Shown: in pieces, positions 1-7,751 of the stretch
Layout: each line of letters starts with the position of its first letter
Numbering within the stretch: position 1 is the stretch's first letter
DNA from: Betaproteobacteria bacterium
Lineage (GTDB): Bacteria > Pseudomonadota > Gammaproteobacteria > Burkholderiales > Rhodocyclaceae
Assembly (NCBI GenBank): GCA_004295105.1
Contig: SHNC01000214.1
Location: 1 to 33,506 of the forward strand
Reading direction: 5' to 3'
DNA: 33,506 nt
Notes under the pieces: model-generated
Databases searched by the model: none
The model's input: only the letters and a program-made list of their open reading frames with translations
What the model was told of the DNA's origin: nothing
Position numbers and translations under genes: made by a program

Positions 1-108
1 AGCCCGGAAGAACTGCGCAAGGCGCAGACCCGCTCGGAACAAGATCATGCGAGGGCGGCCCATGCCCCCCCCGAGGCGCCGAAGCCCGAGAACGTGGCGC
101 AGCGCTGA
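1..108 (+). CDS. 3' end of an unidentified protein (partial)
   Basis: An open frame runs from the left edge to a TGA at 106-108 and gives 35 residues of a hydrophilic, Ala/Pro/Glu-rich tail (ends ENVAQR). The start lies outside the window. No domain can be recognised in such a short charged tail, so no function is proposed. The frame is open from base 1, uses codons typical of the neighbouring genes, and is followed by a terminator-like hairpin at 152-182, all of which favour a real gene end over a chance frame. Confidence 0.5.
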   Translation, partial: SPEELRKAQTRSEQDHARAAHAPPEAPKPENVAQR

Positions 109-151
109 TCGGCGACCGGCATCCGGAACCATCGACACACATCCAAAAGAA

Positions 152-182
152 AAGCGCTGCAGGGCGAAACCCTGGAGCGCTT
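152..182. terminator. Terminator hairpin between convergent genes
   Basis: Stem AAGCGCT plus CAGGG pairs with CCCTG plus AGCGCTT around a CGAAA loop, with one G-G mismatch. On the minus strand the stem is followed by a T-rich run (TTTTCTTTT, complement of 143-152), so it best serves the minus-strand gene ending at 222. It may also stop the plus-strand gene ending at 108. Confidence 0.7.
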
Positions 183-221
183 CATGACTTTCATGTCGCC
201 GCCGGCCGGCGGCGCCCAGCA

Positions 222-683
222 TCAGAGCTTGCGATCGCCGACGCGTCCGGCGAACGTCCAGCCCTGATCGGCGGCGTAGCGGTAGACGAAGCCACTCGGG
301 CCGTCGATGAACAGCGTCATCGAACCGGTGTCCGCCTTCGCCGTGCCGCCGAATTCGCTGCGGCCGAGGTACTTCCAGCCCGCCTCGGGCAGGTAGACGA
401 AGGTGCTGCCGGTCGGACGATCGAGGAACACCGCCAGCGGCTGCGCCGCCGCGTTGTCCGCCGACGCAGACGTCTCCGACAACGAAAGCTTGACGGACTG
501 CACACCGCCCTGATTTACCACGCGCCAGCCGTCGGTGCCGCGGAATTCGAGGCTCTGGACGGCACCGGACGGCGTCGCCACCGACAGGGACAGCACCGCC
601 TCCGGCGACGCGAATGCCGGCGTGGCGGCGGACAGGGCGACGGCCGCCAGGGCCGCCACGGTGAGTTTGCTGATGTTCGACAT
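222..683 (-). CDS. Small exported protein of unknown function
   Basis: This 153-residue protein begins with a clear Sec signal peptide: a short basic start, a hydrophobic Ala/Leu/Val core at about residues 7-22, and an AFA-S cleavage site near residue 26. The mature part is rich in Gly, Ser and aromatic residues and has two related stretches, GWKYLGRSEFGG and GWTFAGRVGD, suggesting a small beta-rich periplasmic domain. I do not recognise the family. The start at 683 was chosen because an AAGGAG ribosome site precedes it and the signal peptide begins there; the longer upstream frame (to 872) reads through non-coding sequence. It lies 154 bp downstream of the response regulator on the same strand, with a possible weak terminator between, so it is probably transcribed separately. 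Confidence 0.8.
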   Translation of the reverse strand: MSNISKLTVAALAAVALSAATPAFASPEAVLSLSVATPSGAVQSLEFRGTDGWRVVNQGGVQSVKLSLSETSASADNAAAQPLAVFLDRPTGSTFVYLPEAGWKYLGRSEFGGTAKADTGSMTLFIDGPSGFVYRYAADQGWTFAGRVGDRKL

Positions 684-717
684 CAGGGGCTCCTTCGGGA
701 ATGGTGAAAACCTGAAA

Positions 718-734
718 ATGCTGCGTTGCAGCAT
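718..734 (-). terminator. Short hairpin followed by T's (weak terminator or 5' UTR stem)
   Basis: ATGCTGC-AAC-GCAGCAT on the minus strand is a perfect 7-bp stem followed by TTTTC. It lies about 104 nt after the response-regulator stop and about 35 nt before the exported-protein start. It could end the ATPase-kinase-regulator transcript or be a leader stem of the next gene. The stem is short, so confidence is modest. Confidence 0.35.
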
Positions 735-837
735 AGATGGTTGAAGTTTATCACCATTTTTGCAGCGCACCAATCGAATTCCCGAAAAATCCTTGGCTAT
801 TCTGTCCGAATAGGGTGCCGAACCACACGCTGCCGCC

Positions 838-1473
838 CTATGCGGCATCGCCCTCCTCGACCAGTTGCGCATAGCTGCGGATCAACTGCGCCAGCGAATC
901 CGCCTCCAGTTTGGAAAACAGATTCGCACGGTGCGTCTCCACGGTGCGTGGCGACAAACCCAGCGCCCGCGCGATCTCTTTGTTGGTGAGCCCGCCGATG
1001 ATGAGGCCGAGCACCTCGCGTTCGCGCTCCGAAAGCTGTGCGTAACGCTGCCGTGCAATGCGATCCGCTCGCAGGCGCTCGCGCGAGCGCACGTGCTGCC
1101 GCACAGCCTTCTGCAGGGTGTCGAGCAGCAGATCGTCATCCACCGGTTTCTCGAGGAATTCGGCGGCACCGGACTTGAAGGCCCGCCGGCACAGATCCAC
1201 CGTGCCATGCCCGGTCATCATGATCACCGGCTGGTCCACGCCGCGCGCCGCCAGCGTCTCCAGCACCGCAAGGCCGCTGGTGCCCGGCATGCGCACGTCG
1301 AGCAGGATGGCGCCGACGTTGTCGCCGTCGAAGCCGGCGAGGAAGTCGTCCGGTCCGGTCCACGTTCGAACCCGCAGGCCGACGGTGCCGATCAGCAGCG
1401 CCAGGCTGTTTCGCACTGCCTCGTCGTCGTCGACGAGATGGATCAAGGGGGATAGCTGAACGGCGTCACTCAT
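838..1473 (-). CDS. FixJ/NarL-type two-component response regulator
   Basis: The 211-residue protein has an N-terminal receiver domain with acidic pocket D15-D17, phospho-acceptor D59 (LLDVRMPG), T87 (MMTGHG) and K109 (FLEKP). A C-terminal LuxR-type helix-turn-helix follows at about 147-195 (LSEREREVL, TNKEIARALGLSPRTVETHR). This is the FixJ/DctR/TtrR arrangement of a DNA-binding transcriptional regulator. Its ATG overlaps the kinase stop by 4 bp (ATGA at 1470-1473), so the two are translationally coupled and almost certainly a cognate pair. Gene position suggests that it controls the upstream cation pump operon and perhaps the downstream exported protein; no specific operator was identified. 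The family is certain, the target genes are inference. Confidence 0.93.
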   Translation of the reverse strand: MSDAVQLSPLIHLVDDDEAVRNSLALLIGTVGLRVRTWTGPDDFLAGFDGDNVGAILLDVRMPGTSGLAVLETLAARGVDQPVIMMTGHGTVDLCRRAFKSGAAEFLEKPVDDDLLLDTLQKAVRQHVRSRERLRADRIARQRYAQLSEREREVLGLIIGGLTNKEIARALGLSPRTVETHRANLFSKLEADSLAQLIRSYAQLVEEGDAA

Positions 1474-2957
1474 GGCTGATGTCGCAGAGGAAGGCTGAGG
1501 ATGAAGGCGGCACCCGGCATGCCTGCCGCCACGCGCCGCGGGTCGCCGGCGGCGGCGAGTTCCAGCCTCCCGTCCATGCCGGCGGCCAGCGTCTCGCACA
1601 GGCTCAGCCCAAGGCCGAGCCCCCCTTCGCGGGTGGTGAAGAAGGGATCGAACACCCGCGCGCGCAAGGCCGGCGGAATCCCGGGCCCCGAGTCGGCAAC
1701 GAGCAGCCAGCCGTCGCGAGCCTCGGCACCAGCCGTCAGGCTCAGGCGACGTTCCGGCTCCGGCACCTGCTCGAGCGCATGCAGCGCGTTGCCCAACAGG
1801 TTGTGGATGATCTGGTCGAGCGCGACCGGGTCGGCCATTACGATGGGGGTGCCCTGACCCTGCACGCGTACCTGGATGCGCAATCGCCGCAGTTGCGGTT
1901 CCACCAGGTGCAGTGCCCCGTCCACGGCCGCCCGCAGGTCGACCGCCTCGATGCGGTCGGCGCCGCCCGGACGTTCCATGATGCGCCGCAGGCGCGACAG
2001 CACGTCCGCGGCGCGACGCGCCTGCTCGCCCGCGGCCTTCATCGCCCCGCGGGCCGCATCGACATCCGCGGGATCGTCGCGCAGCAGGCGCTCTGCGGCC
2101 CGCGTGCTGGCAAGGATGGCGGTGAGCGGCTGGTTGAGTTCGTGCGCCATGCCGGCGGCCACCTCGCCCATCGCGTTGAGCCGGCCGCGCTGGCCGAGGC
2201 GCAGCAGTTCCTCCGCACGCCGGCGCGCGACACGCTGCTGCTGAAGCAGGGCGGCCCCCACGAGTACCCCGCCGATCAGCGCCGCTGCCGCACCCATGTA
2301 CGCCCAGGGCAGCTCGCTCCAGCCGACGCGGCGTTCCGCGACCACGTCGAAGGGCTGGCTCCGCACTGTCAGCGGCTTGTCGAATTGGAACCGCCAGCCG
2401 CCCTGCTCGGCGGCGCCGGGCTGGATCACCCAGCGATGGCCCGCGTGCGACAACTCGACGCGGACCGCGTCCATACCGGCGAACGGCCACTCCGCGGCGC
2501 GCACCATCCCGGCCAGATCGATGCGCAGGGCATGGCTGGCCTGGTCCGAGGCTTGCACCACCCACAGCCGTCCCTCGCCCAGTTCCGACACCAGGCCCCA
2601 GGCGCGTCCGGCGCGCCGCGACGCAGCCTCCGCCGACGCGAGCGCCTCGGCACGCGCAGCATCGCCCCATGGCAGATTGCCTTCGCGTCGCAGCACCGCG
2701 AGCACGCGCGGATAGATTGCCGGCAGGCGCTGCGCCGCAGCGTCGGCACCCGGAACATCGAGCAGGGCCAGCGTGGCAAGGATCGTTTCATGCTCGACTG
2801 CCCGCAGACTCAGCAGGCGGTGCACCACCCGCGCATCCGCTTCGAAGCGCTCCCGCAACCGCTGCAGCTCCGCCGTGCCGAGGGCGACCGCGGCGGCCAC
2901 CGTTAGCAGCAGCCACGCGGAAATCCATGCGAGTGCCCAGACCAGCTTGTGTCTCAC
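1470..2957 (-). CDS. Membrane sensor histidine kinase (FixL/DctB-like)
   Basis: The 495-residue kinase has one N-terminal membrane segment (about 5-28), a periplasmic sensor region of about 185 residues with no recognisable ligand motif, and a second membrane segment (about 218-238). The HATPase core follows: H-box with H272 (AHELNQPLTAI), N-box around N386-N390 (HNLLGNALHAL), G1 DSGPGIP at 422, F-box FDPFF at 436 and G2 GLGLGLS at 446. It phosphorylates the downstream FixJ-type regulator. A GTG start at 2957 was chosen: it overlaps the ATPase stop (GTGA at 2954-2957), has GGGAG five bases upstream, and begins just before the first membrane segment. The sensed signal is unknown; coupling to a cation pump suggests ion level or membrane state. 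Confidence 0.9.
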   Translation of the reverse strand: MRHKLVWALAWISAWLLLTVAAAVALGTAELQRLRERFEADARVVHRLLSLRAVEHETILATLALLDVPGADAAAQRLPAIYPRVLAVLRREGNLPWGDAARAEALASAEAASRRAGRAWGLVSELGEGRLWVVQASDQASHALRIDLAGMVRAAEWPFAGMDAVRVELSHAGHRWVIQPGAAEQGGWRFQFDKPLTVRSQPFDVVAERRVGWSELPWAYMGAAAALIGGVLVGAALLQQQRVARRRAEELLRLGQRGRLNAMGEVAAGMAHELNQPLTAILASTRAAERLLRDDPADVDAARGAMKAAGEQARRAADVLSRLRRIMERPGGADRIEAVDLRAAVDGALHLVEPQLRRLRIQVRVQGQGTPIVMADPVALDQIIHNLLGNALHALEQVPEPERRLSLTAGAEARDGWLLVADSGPGIPPALRARVFDPFFTTREGGLGLGLSLCETLAAGMDGRLELAAAGDPRRVAAGMPGAAFILSLPLRHQP

Positions 2958-5683
2958 CTCGACTCCCGACCGGCGTTGGGCGCATGCGGGGCTCGACGCA
3001 CCCAGGCCTTGCGCAACTCCTCGGCAAGCAGCATTGCCGCCGCAAAGGGCAGCGCCTGCAGCCATATGTCGCCGCCAAGCGGAGCGGCGCCGAACAGCCA
3101 GTTGCCCGGCGGCGTATAGACGATGAAGGCGATCAGGGCCAGCTCGGCGCCGATGCCCCACCAGATCATGGGATTCGCGGCGAAGCGGGTCGTCAGCGAC
3201 GACCTCGTCGCATGCCGGCACAGGAACAGATTCACGAGCTGCATCACCACGATGGTCGCAAGGCAGGCGGTGGTCGCCCGGAGATAGAGCGGATCGGTCT
3301 TCGCCGGCATGTCGCCGTAGTGCCAACCGCCGGCAGACAAGACGAGGAAGAACACCGCCATCGCCGCCGCAGCCTCGAGAATGCCGAGAAAGAGGTAGGC
3401 GCGGGCGATCAGCCCCCACGACAGCAGGCGTTCGTCGCGCCGCCGCGGCGGCCGGCGCATCACGTCCGGATCGGGCTTCTCGGCCCCCAGCGCCAGCGCG
3501 GGCAGCATGTCGGTGCCGAGGTCCACCGCCAGGATCTGGATGATGGTGAGCGGCAGCGGAATGCGGAACAGCACGAAGGCGAGATAGGGAATCAGCTCTG
3601 GGATGTTGGAGGTCAGGATGTAGGTGAGGAACTTGCGGATGTTGTCGAACACCGCGCGCCCCTCCTCGATCGCATCCACGATGCTGGCGAAGTTGTCGTC
3701 GAGCAGGATGAGGTCGGCCGCTTCCTTGGCGACGTCGGTGCCCGCAACACCCATGGCGATGCCGATGTCGGCCACCTTCAGCGCCGGCGCATCATTCACG
3801 CCGTCCCCGGTCACCGCGACGATGTGGCCCTTCTTCTGCAGCGCCTCGACGATCAGCATCTTCTGCTCGGCCGCCACCCGGGCGAACAGGGTCTCCGGCG
3901 CATCGAGCGCCAGTTGCAACTGGGTGGCCGACATGCGTCGCAGGGCATCGCCGACGACGACCACCGGTTCGGCCGTCTTCACCAGACCGATCTCGCGCCC
4001 GATGGCGATCGCCGTGTGCGGATGGTCGCCGGTGACCATGATGACGCGGATACCCGCTTCACCACAGCGGGTGATCGCCTGCGGCACCTGCGGCCGCGGC
4101 GGATCCTCGAGGCCGACGAGACCGCTGAACACCAGGCCGCACTCGGCCGCAGCCAATGCGGCGGCGGAACCGGCGGGCACATCGGCCAAGGCGGCGTCAG
4201 CGCGCCGGGCGAAGGCCAGCACACGCAGGCCGGCATCGGCCATCGCGTTCTGCGATTGGAGCAGGCGGGCGCGCAGCGCGCCATCGAGCGGCACGACCCG
4301 GTCGTCGATCAGCGCGGAATCGCAGATGGCGAGTACACGCTCCGGCGCACCCTTGCACAACAGCGCGCGGCCCTGCGGCGTGTCGCACAGTACGGACATG
4401 CGCTTGCGGTCGGAATCGAACGGGACCTCGGCGATGCGCCGCCACCCGTCGAGCCCGATCGCATGAAGGCGGCCGGTGGCCGCCAGGGCCCGCTCCATCG
4501 GGTCGCCGACCGGCTCGACGCCATCGTTCCCCTCGGCCGCCCTCAGGTTGTGACACAGCGCGGCATCGATGAACAGGGGCTGCCCCGCTGCCCGCAGATC
4601 CGGCCGCACCGCGAGGTCGTCCGCGCTGCAGGCTTCGCCCGCGATCCACAGGCGCCGCACCGACATGCGATTCTGCGTCAGCGTGCCGGTCTTGTCGCAG
4701 CAGATCACGGTGGTCGAGCCCAGCGTCTCCACCGCCGGCAGATGCCGCACCAGTGCATTGCGCCGTGCCATGCGCTGGGTCGCCATCGCCAGCGACAACG
4801 TGACGGTGGGCGCGAGCCCCTCGGGCACGTTGGCGACGATGATGCCGATCGCGAACAGAAAGTTCTCCCAGAACGGCAGCCCCAGCGCCTGCCCGATGAC
4901 GAAGAAGGCGACTCCGACGCCGCACGCCAGCGTCGCCACCAGCCGCGACAGACGTGCAATCTCGCGCTGCAGCGGCGAGCCGGTCTCGCCTGCGATCTGC
5001 GTCAAGTGCGCGATGCGGCCGAATTCGGTGCGCATGCCGGTGGCGAACACTACCGCACGCCCGTCGCCGGACACCACCGACGTGCCGGCCAGCACCACAT
5101 TGCGTGCGAACAGCAGCGACTCCGCTGCCCCGGGCTCGCTGTCGCGGGCCTTGGGCAGCGATTCGCCGGTGACGGTCGCAGTGTTCAGCCGCAAGCCGGT
5201 GGCCTCGATCACGCGACAGTCCGCCGGCACCGCATCACCCTCATCCAGCAGCACTATGTCACCGGGCACCAGCGCCTCGGCGTCGATCTGGGCGACCTCG
5301 CCCGCGCGCACCGCCTTCACCCGCAGCGGCAGCAGCCGGCGCAGCGCCGCCACTGCACGCTCGGCCCGGTATTCCTGCCAGAAGGAAAACAGCCCGTTGA
5401 TCAGGATGACGCCCACGATGGCAACCCCGAGCCGCCCCATGCCTTCGCCTGGCTGGAAGTGCTCGGCGATGAAAGCGAGCGCCGCCGCCAGCCACAGCAC
5501 CATGGCGAAGAAGTGGGTGAATTCGCGCGCGAAGCGCAATGCGAGATGCTCGCGGCCGACCTCCTCGACCCGATTGGGGCCGTATTCCGCCAGCCGACGG
5601 GCGACCTCGGCCCTGGTCAGGCCATCGGGGGCGCTCTTGAGGCTGGCAAGCGCCTGGTCGACGGAAAGCTCGTGTATGCGCAT
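2954..5683 (-). CDS. Na,K-ATPase-like (P2-type) cation-transporting P-type ATPase
   Basis: This 909-residue inner-membrane pump uses ATP to move cations. Visible features are TGES at 172 (actuator), PEGL at 287 (TM4), phosphorylated D330 in DKTGTLTQNR, KGAPE at 444 (nucleotide binding), TGDHP at 551 and TGDGVNDAP at 625. About ten membrane segments are present. TM5 reads YILTSNIPEL (688-697) and TM6 DLGTDM (721-726), closely matching animal Na,K-ATPase rather than SERCA. Residues equivalent to E327, Y771, S775, N776, E779, D804, D808 and E954 are kept; the D926 equivalent is N818. The ATG at 5683 is preferred over an upstream TTG (5734). No strong ribosome site is visible. It is the first gene of an operon with a kinase and regulator. 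Ion specificity cannot be settled from sequence; Ca2+ remains possible. Confidence 0.92.
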   Translation of the reverse strand: MRIHELSVDQALASLKSAPDGLTRAEVARRLAEYGPNRVEEVGREHLALRFAREFTHFFAMVLWLAAALAFIAEHFQPGEGMGRLGVAIVGVILINGLFSFWQEYRAERAVAALRRLLPLRVKAVRAGEVAQIDAEALVPGDIVLLDEGDAVPADCRVIEATGLRLNTATVTGESLPKARDSEPGAAESLLFARNVVLAGTSVVSGDGRAVVFATGMRTEFGRIAHLTQIAGETGSPLQREIARLSRLVATLACGVGVAFFVIGQALGLPFWENFLFAIGIIVANVPEGLAPTVTLSLAMATQRMARRNALVRHLPAVETLGSTTVICCDKTGTLTQNRMSVRRLWIAGEACSADDLAVRPDLRAAGQPLFIDAALCHNLRAAEGNDGVEPVGDPMERALAATGRLHAIGLDGWRRIAEVPFDSDRKRMSVLCDTPQGRALLCKGAPERVLAICDSALIDDRVVPLDGALRARLLQSQNAMADAGLRVLAFARRADAALADVPAGSAAALAAAECGLVFSGLVGLEDPPRPQVPQAITRCGEAGIRVIMVTGDHPHTAIAIGREIGLVKTAEPVVVVGDALRRMSATQLQLALDAPETLFARVAAEQKMLIVEALQKKGHIVAVTGDGVNDAPALKVADIGIAMGVAGTDVAKEAADLILLDDNFASIVDAIEEGRAVFDNIRKFLTYILTSNIPELIPYLAFVLFRIPLPLTIIQILAVDLGTDMLPALALGAEKPDPDVMRRPPRRRDERLLSWGLIARAYLFLGILEAAAAMAVFFLVLSAGGWHYGDMPAKTDPLYLRATTACLATIVVMQLVNLFLCRHATRSSLTTRFAANPMIWWGIGAELALIAFIVYTPPGNWLFGAAPLGGDIWLQALPFAAAMLLAEELRKAWVRRAPHAPNAGRESR

Positions 5684-5850
5684 TGCTGGGCAGAGGGCGG
5701 TCGGACAACGACGAGCCGGGCGGCCCTCGTCCAACGCAACGTGGATACTCTATGCCGGAATGCGCGACCGCGCACGGGTGCTCAGGTCAGGATCGCCCTC
5801 TCCAGCGCGGCGCGTACCCTGCGGCGTTGCGAACGTGGCCAAGAGCTCAA

Positions 5851-5871
5851 ATGTTCCACCAGGTGAAACAT
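5851..5871. promoter_or_regulatory. Operator-like inverted repeat upstream of the sulfatase gene
   Basis: Two 10-bp arms, ATGTTCCACC and GGTGAAACAT, flank a single central A and differ from perfect symmetry by one base pair. The dyad lies 11 bp upstream of a plausible -35 element of the sulfatase promoter. It is typical in size of a dimeric repressor or activator site. The IclR-type regulator at the far end of this cluster is the obvious candidate, but that link is inference. Confidence 0.5.
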
Positions 5872-5881
5872 ATCCCGTGTG

Positions 5882-5911
5882 TTGCCCCGGATAAGGTGGC
5901 CAATCGATAAA
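5882..5911 (+). promoter_or_regulatory. Candidate sigma-70 promoter for the sulfatase-cytochrome operon
   Basis: TTGCCC (5882-5887) and GATAAA (5906-5911) are separated by 18 bp, each matching about four of six consensus bases. A second dyad, ATTGAATG / CATTCAAT (5911-5918 and 5927-5934), covers the expected start of transcription and could be a further control site. The rest of the 5684-5962 spacer shows nothing clear. Confidence 0.35.
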
Positions 5912-5962
5912 TTGAATGCACGCATCCATTCAATGCATCGCAGAACACCCAGGAGACATCGC

Positions 5963-7726
5963 ATGAAACCCATCCCGCGCCTTCTCGCCAGCCTTTGTGT
6001 GCCGATCATCGCGGCGACGGCACTGCCGCCGGCTGCACAGGCGGCCACTCCGGCGAACACGCCGGCCAGGAAGCCCAACATCCTGCTGATCGTGGCCGAC
6101 GACCTCGGCTATACCGACCTGGGCTCCTACGGCGCCGAGATCGCCACACCCAACCTCGACAGGCTGGCGAACACCGGCGCGAAGATGACGAGCTTCTACG
6201 CGTCGCCCTTCTGCTCGCCCACCCGGGCGATGCTGATGTCGGGCGTCGACAACCACCTCGCCGGCTTCGGCGACATGGCCGAGCTGATGCTTCCCGAGCA
6301 GATGGGCAAACCCGGCTACGAGGGCTACCTGAACGAGCGCGTGGTGCCGATGCCGCAGGTGCTCAAGGATGCGGGCTACCGCACGGCGATGGCGGGCAAG
6401 TGGCACCTCGGCATCAAGGAGGAGCTCAGCCCCGCGACCCGCGGCTTCGACCAGTCATACGCGATGGTGATGGGTGGCGCCAGCCACTGGGGCGACCAGT
6501 CGGGCATCCTCGCCGTCGATCCGAACAAGCCGCCGAAGGCGATCTACCGCGAGAACGGCAAGGCCATCGACATTCCGCGCGACGGCTTCTACTCGTCCGT
6601 GGCCTTCACCGACAAGCTCCTCGAGTACCTGAAGAGCGGCGAATCGTCCGGCAAGCCGTTCTTCGGCTATCTCGCCTTTACCGCACCGCACTGGCCGCTG
6701 CATGCGCCCGACGCCGACATCGCCAAGTACGAAGGCCGCTACAAGGCCGGCTACGACAAGCTGCGCAAGGAGCGCCTGGAGCGCATGATCAAGCAGGGCA
6801 TCGTGCCCGCCGACACGCCGGTGTATGAAGGCCACGCCTACTGGCCCAAGTGGGAGAGCCTGTCGCAGGCTGAGAAGGAATCCGAAGCCCGCCGCATGAC
6901 CGTCTATGCTGCCATGGTCGACAACATGGACCAGCAGATCGGCCGCGTGCTCGAGTATCTGAAGGCAACGGGCGAACTCGACAACACCTTCGTGTTCTTC
7001 ATGTCCGACAATGGCGCCGACGGCAACTCGGTGTACGACGTGGGCCGCACCCGCGAGTGGATTCACAAGGACATGGACAACAGCAACGCCAACATCGGCA
7101 AACCGGGTTCCTTCATCGAATACGGCCCGGGCTGGGCGCAGGTCGGTTCGACCCCGTTCAAGCTCTACAAGTCCTTCATGTACGAGGGCGGCATCTCGGT
7201 GCCGGCCATTGCCTGGGGCCCGGGCATCAAGGGTGGCAGCATCAAGCGCGAATTTGCCCACGTCACCGATGTGGCGCCGACCATCTACGAACTTGCCGGC
7301 GCGAAGCACCCCGGCACCGAATACAAGGGCAAGGAAGTGTTGCCGCTGCGCGGCAAGTCCATGCTGCCCTACCTGCAGGGCAAGGCGCAGCAGGTGCGCA
7401 GCACGAACGATGCCGTCGGCTGGGAGCTGGGCGGGCGCAAGGCCCTGCGCAAGGGCGACTGGAAGATCGTGTATGCGAACAAGCCCTGGGGCAATGACGG
7501 CTGGGAGCTTTACAACCTTGCCCAGGACCGCACCGAAAGCCGCGACCTCGCCGCACAGAATCCGCAGAAGCTCGGCGAACTGCTGGTCGCATGGAAGGAC
7601 TACGTCGCCGAGACCGGCACGCTGGAAATCGACGGCCTTGCCTATCGTCCGGGCTACAGCAATGCCGGCAAGTACTACGATGATCTGAAGATCGAAGCCG
7701 CGATGAAGCCGCGCGCGGCGAAGTAA
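5963..7726 (+). CDS. Periplasmic type I sulfatase (arylsulfatase family)
   Basis: The 587-residue protein hydrolyses sulfate esters. It has a Sec signal peptide with cleavage near AQA-A (about residue 28) and the alkaline-phosphatase-fold sulfatase core. Visible are metal-binding DD at 46-47 (VADDLGY) and the sulfatase signature CSPTR, in which C84 is the formylglycine precursor. GKWHLG and the late MSDNGAD metal ligands follow. Length is normal for bacterial arylsulfatases. The ATG at 5963 has AGGAG seven bases upstream. Cytosolic C-to-formylglycine conversion would require a sulfatase-modifying enzyme encoded elsewhere; none is in the window. It is followed after 25 bp by a multihaem cytochrome, probably in one transcript. 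The substrate is unknown: it could be an aryl or alkyl sulfate scavenged for sulfur, though no sulfur-transport genes are adjacent. Confidence 0.93.
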   Translation: MKPIPRLLASLCVPIIAATALPPAAQAATPANTPARKPNILLIVADDLGYTDLGSYGAEIATPNLDRLANTGAKMTSFYASPFCSPTRAMLMSGVDNHLAGFGDMAELMLPEQMGKPGYEGYLNERVVPMPQVLKDAGYRTAMAGKWHLGIKEELSPATRGFDQSYAMVMGGASHWGDQSGILAVDPNKPPKAIYRENGKAIDIPRDGFYSSVAFTDKLLEYLKSGESSGKPFFGYLAFTAPHWPLHAPDADIAKYEGRYKAGYDKLRKERLERMIKQGIVPADTPVYEGHAYWPKWESLSQAEKESEARRMTVYAAMVDNMDQQIGRVLEYLKATGELDNTFVFFMSDNGADGNSVYDVGRTREWIHKDMDNSNANIGKPGSFIEYGPGWAQVGSTPFKLYKSFMYEGGISVPAIAWGPGIKGGSIKREFAHVTDVAPTIYELAGAKHPGTEYKGKEVLPLRGKSMLPYLQGKAQQVRSTNDAVGWELGGRKALRKGDWKIVYANKPWGNDGWELYNLAQDRTESRDLAAQNPQKLGELLVAWKDYVAETGTLEIDGLAYRPGYSNAGKYYDDLKIEAAMKPRAAK

Positions 7727-7751
7727 GGTCTCGATCACTGGGGATGGAGAG

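Noticed and set aside
741-754. A possible FNR box, TTGAA-GTTT-ATCAC, upstream of the small exported protein
   Set aside because: Two outer bases differ from the consensus and no good -10 lies at the class II distance; chance occurrence is likely.
797-813. Dyad CTATTC-TGTCC-GAATAG after the response-regulator gene
   Set aside because: Only six base pairs per arm, AT-rich, with no clear relation to a promoter; too weak to call an operator.
2669-5866. A 1065-codon open frame on the plus strand, opposite the ATPase
   Set aside because: It is the antisense shadow of a GC-rich gene: rich in Arg, Gln, His and Pro, no domain, no ribosome site, and fully opposite a protein with all P-type ATPase motifs.
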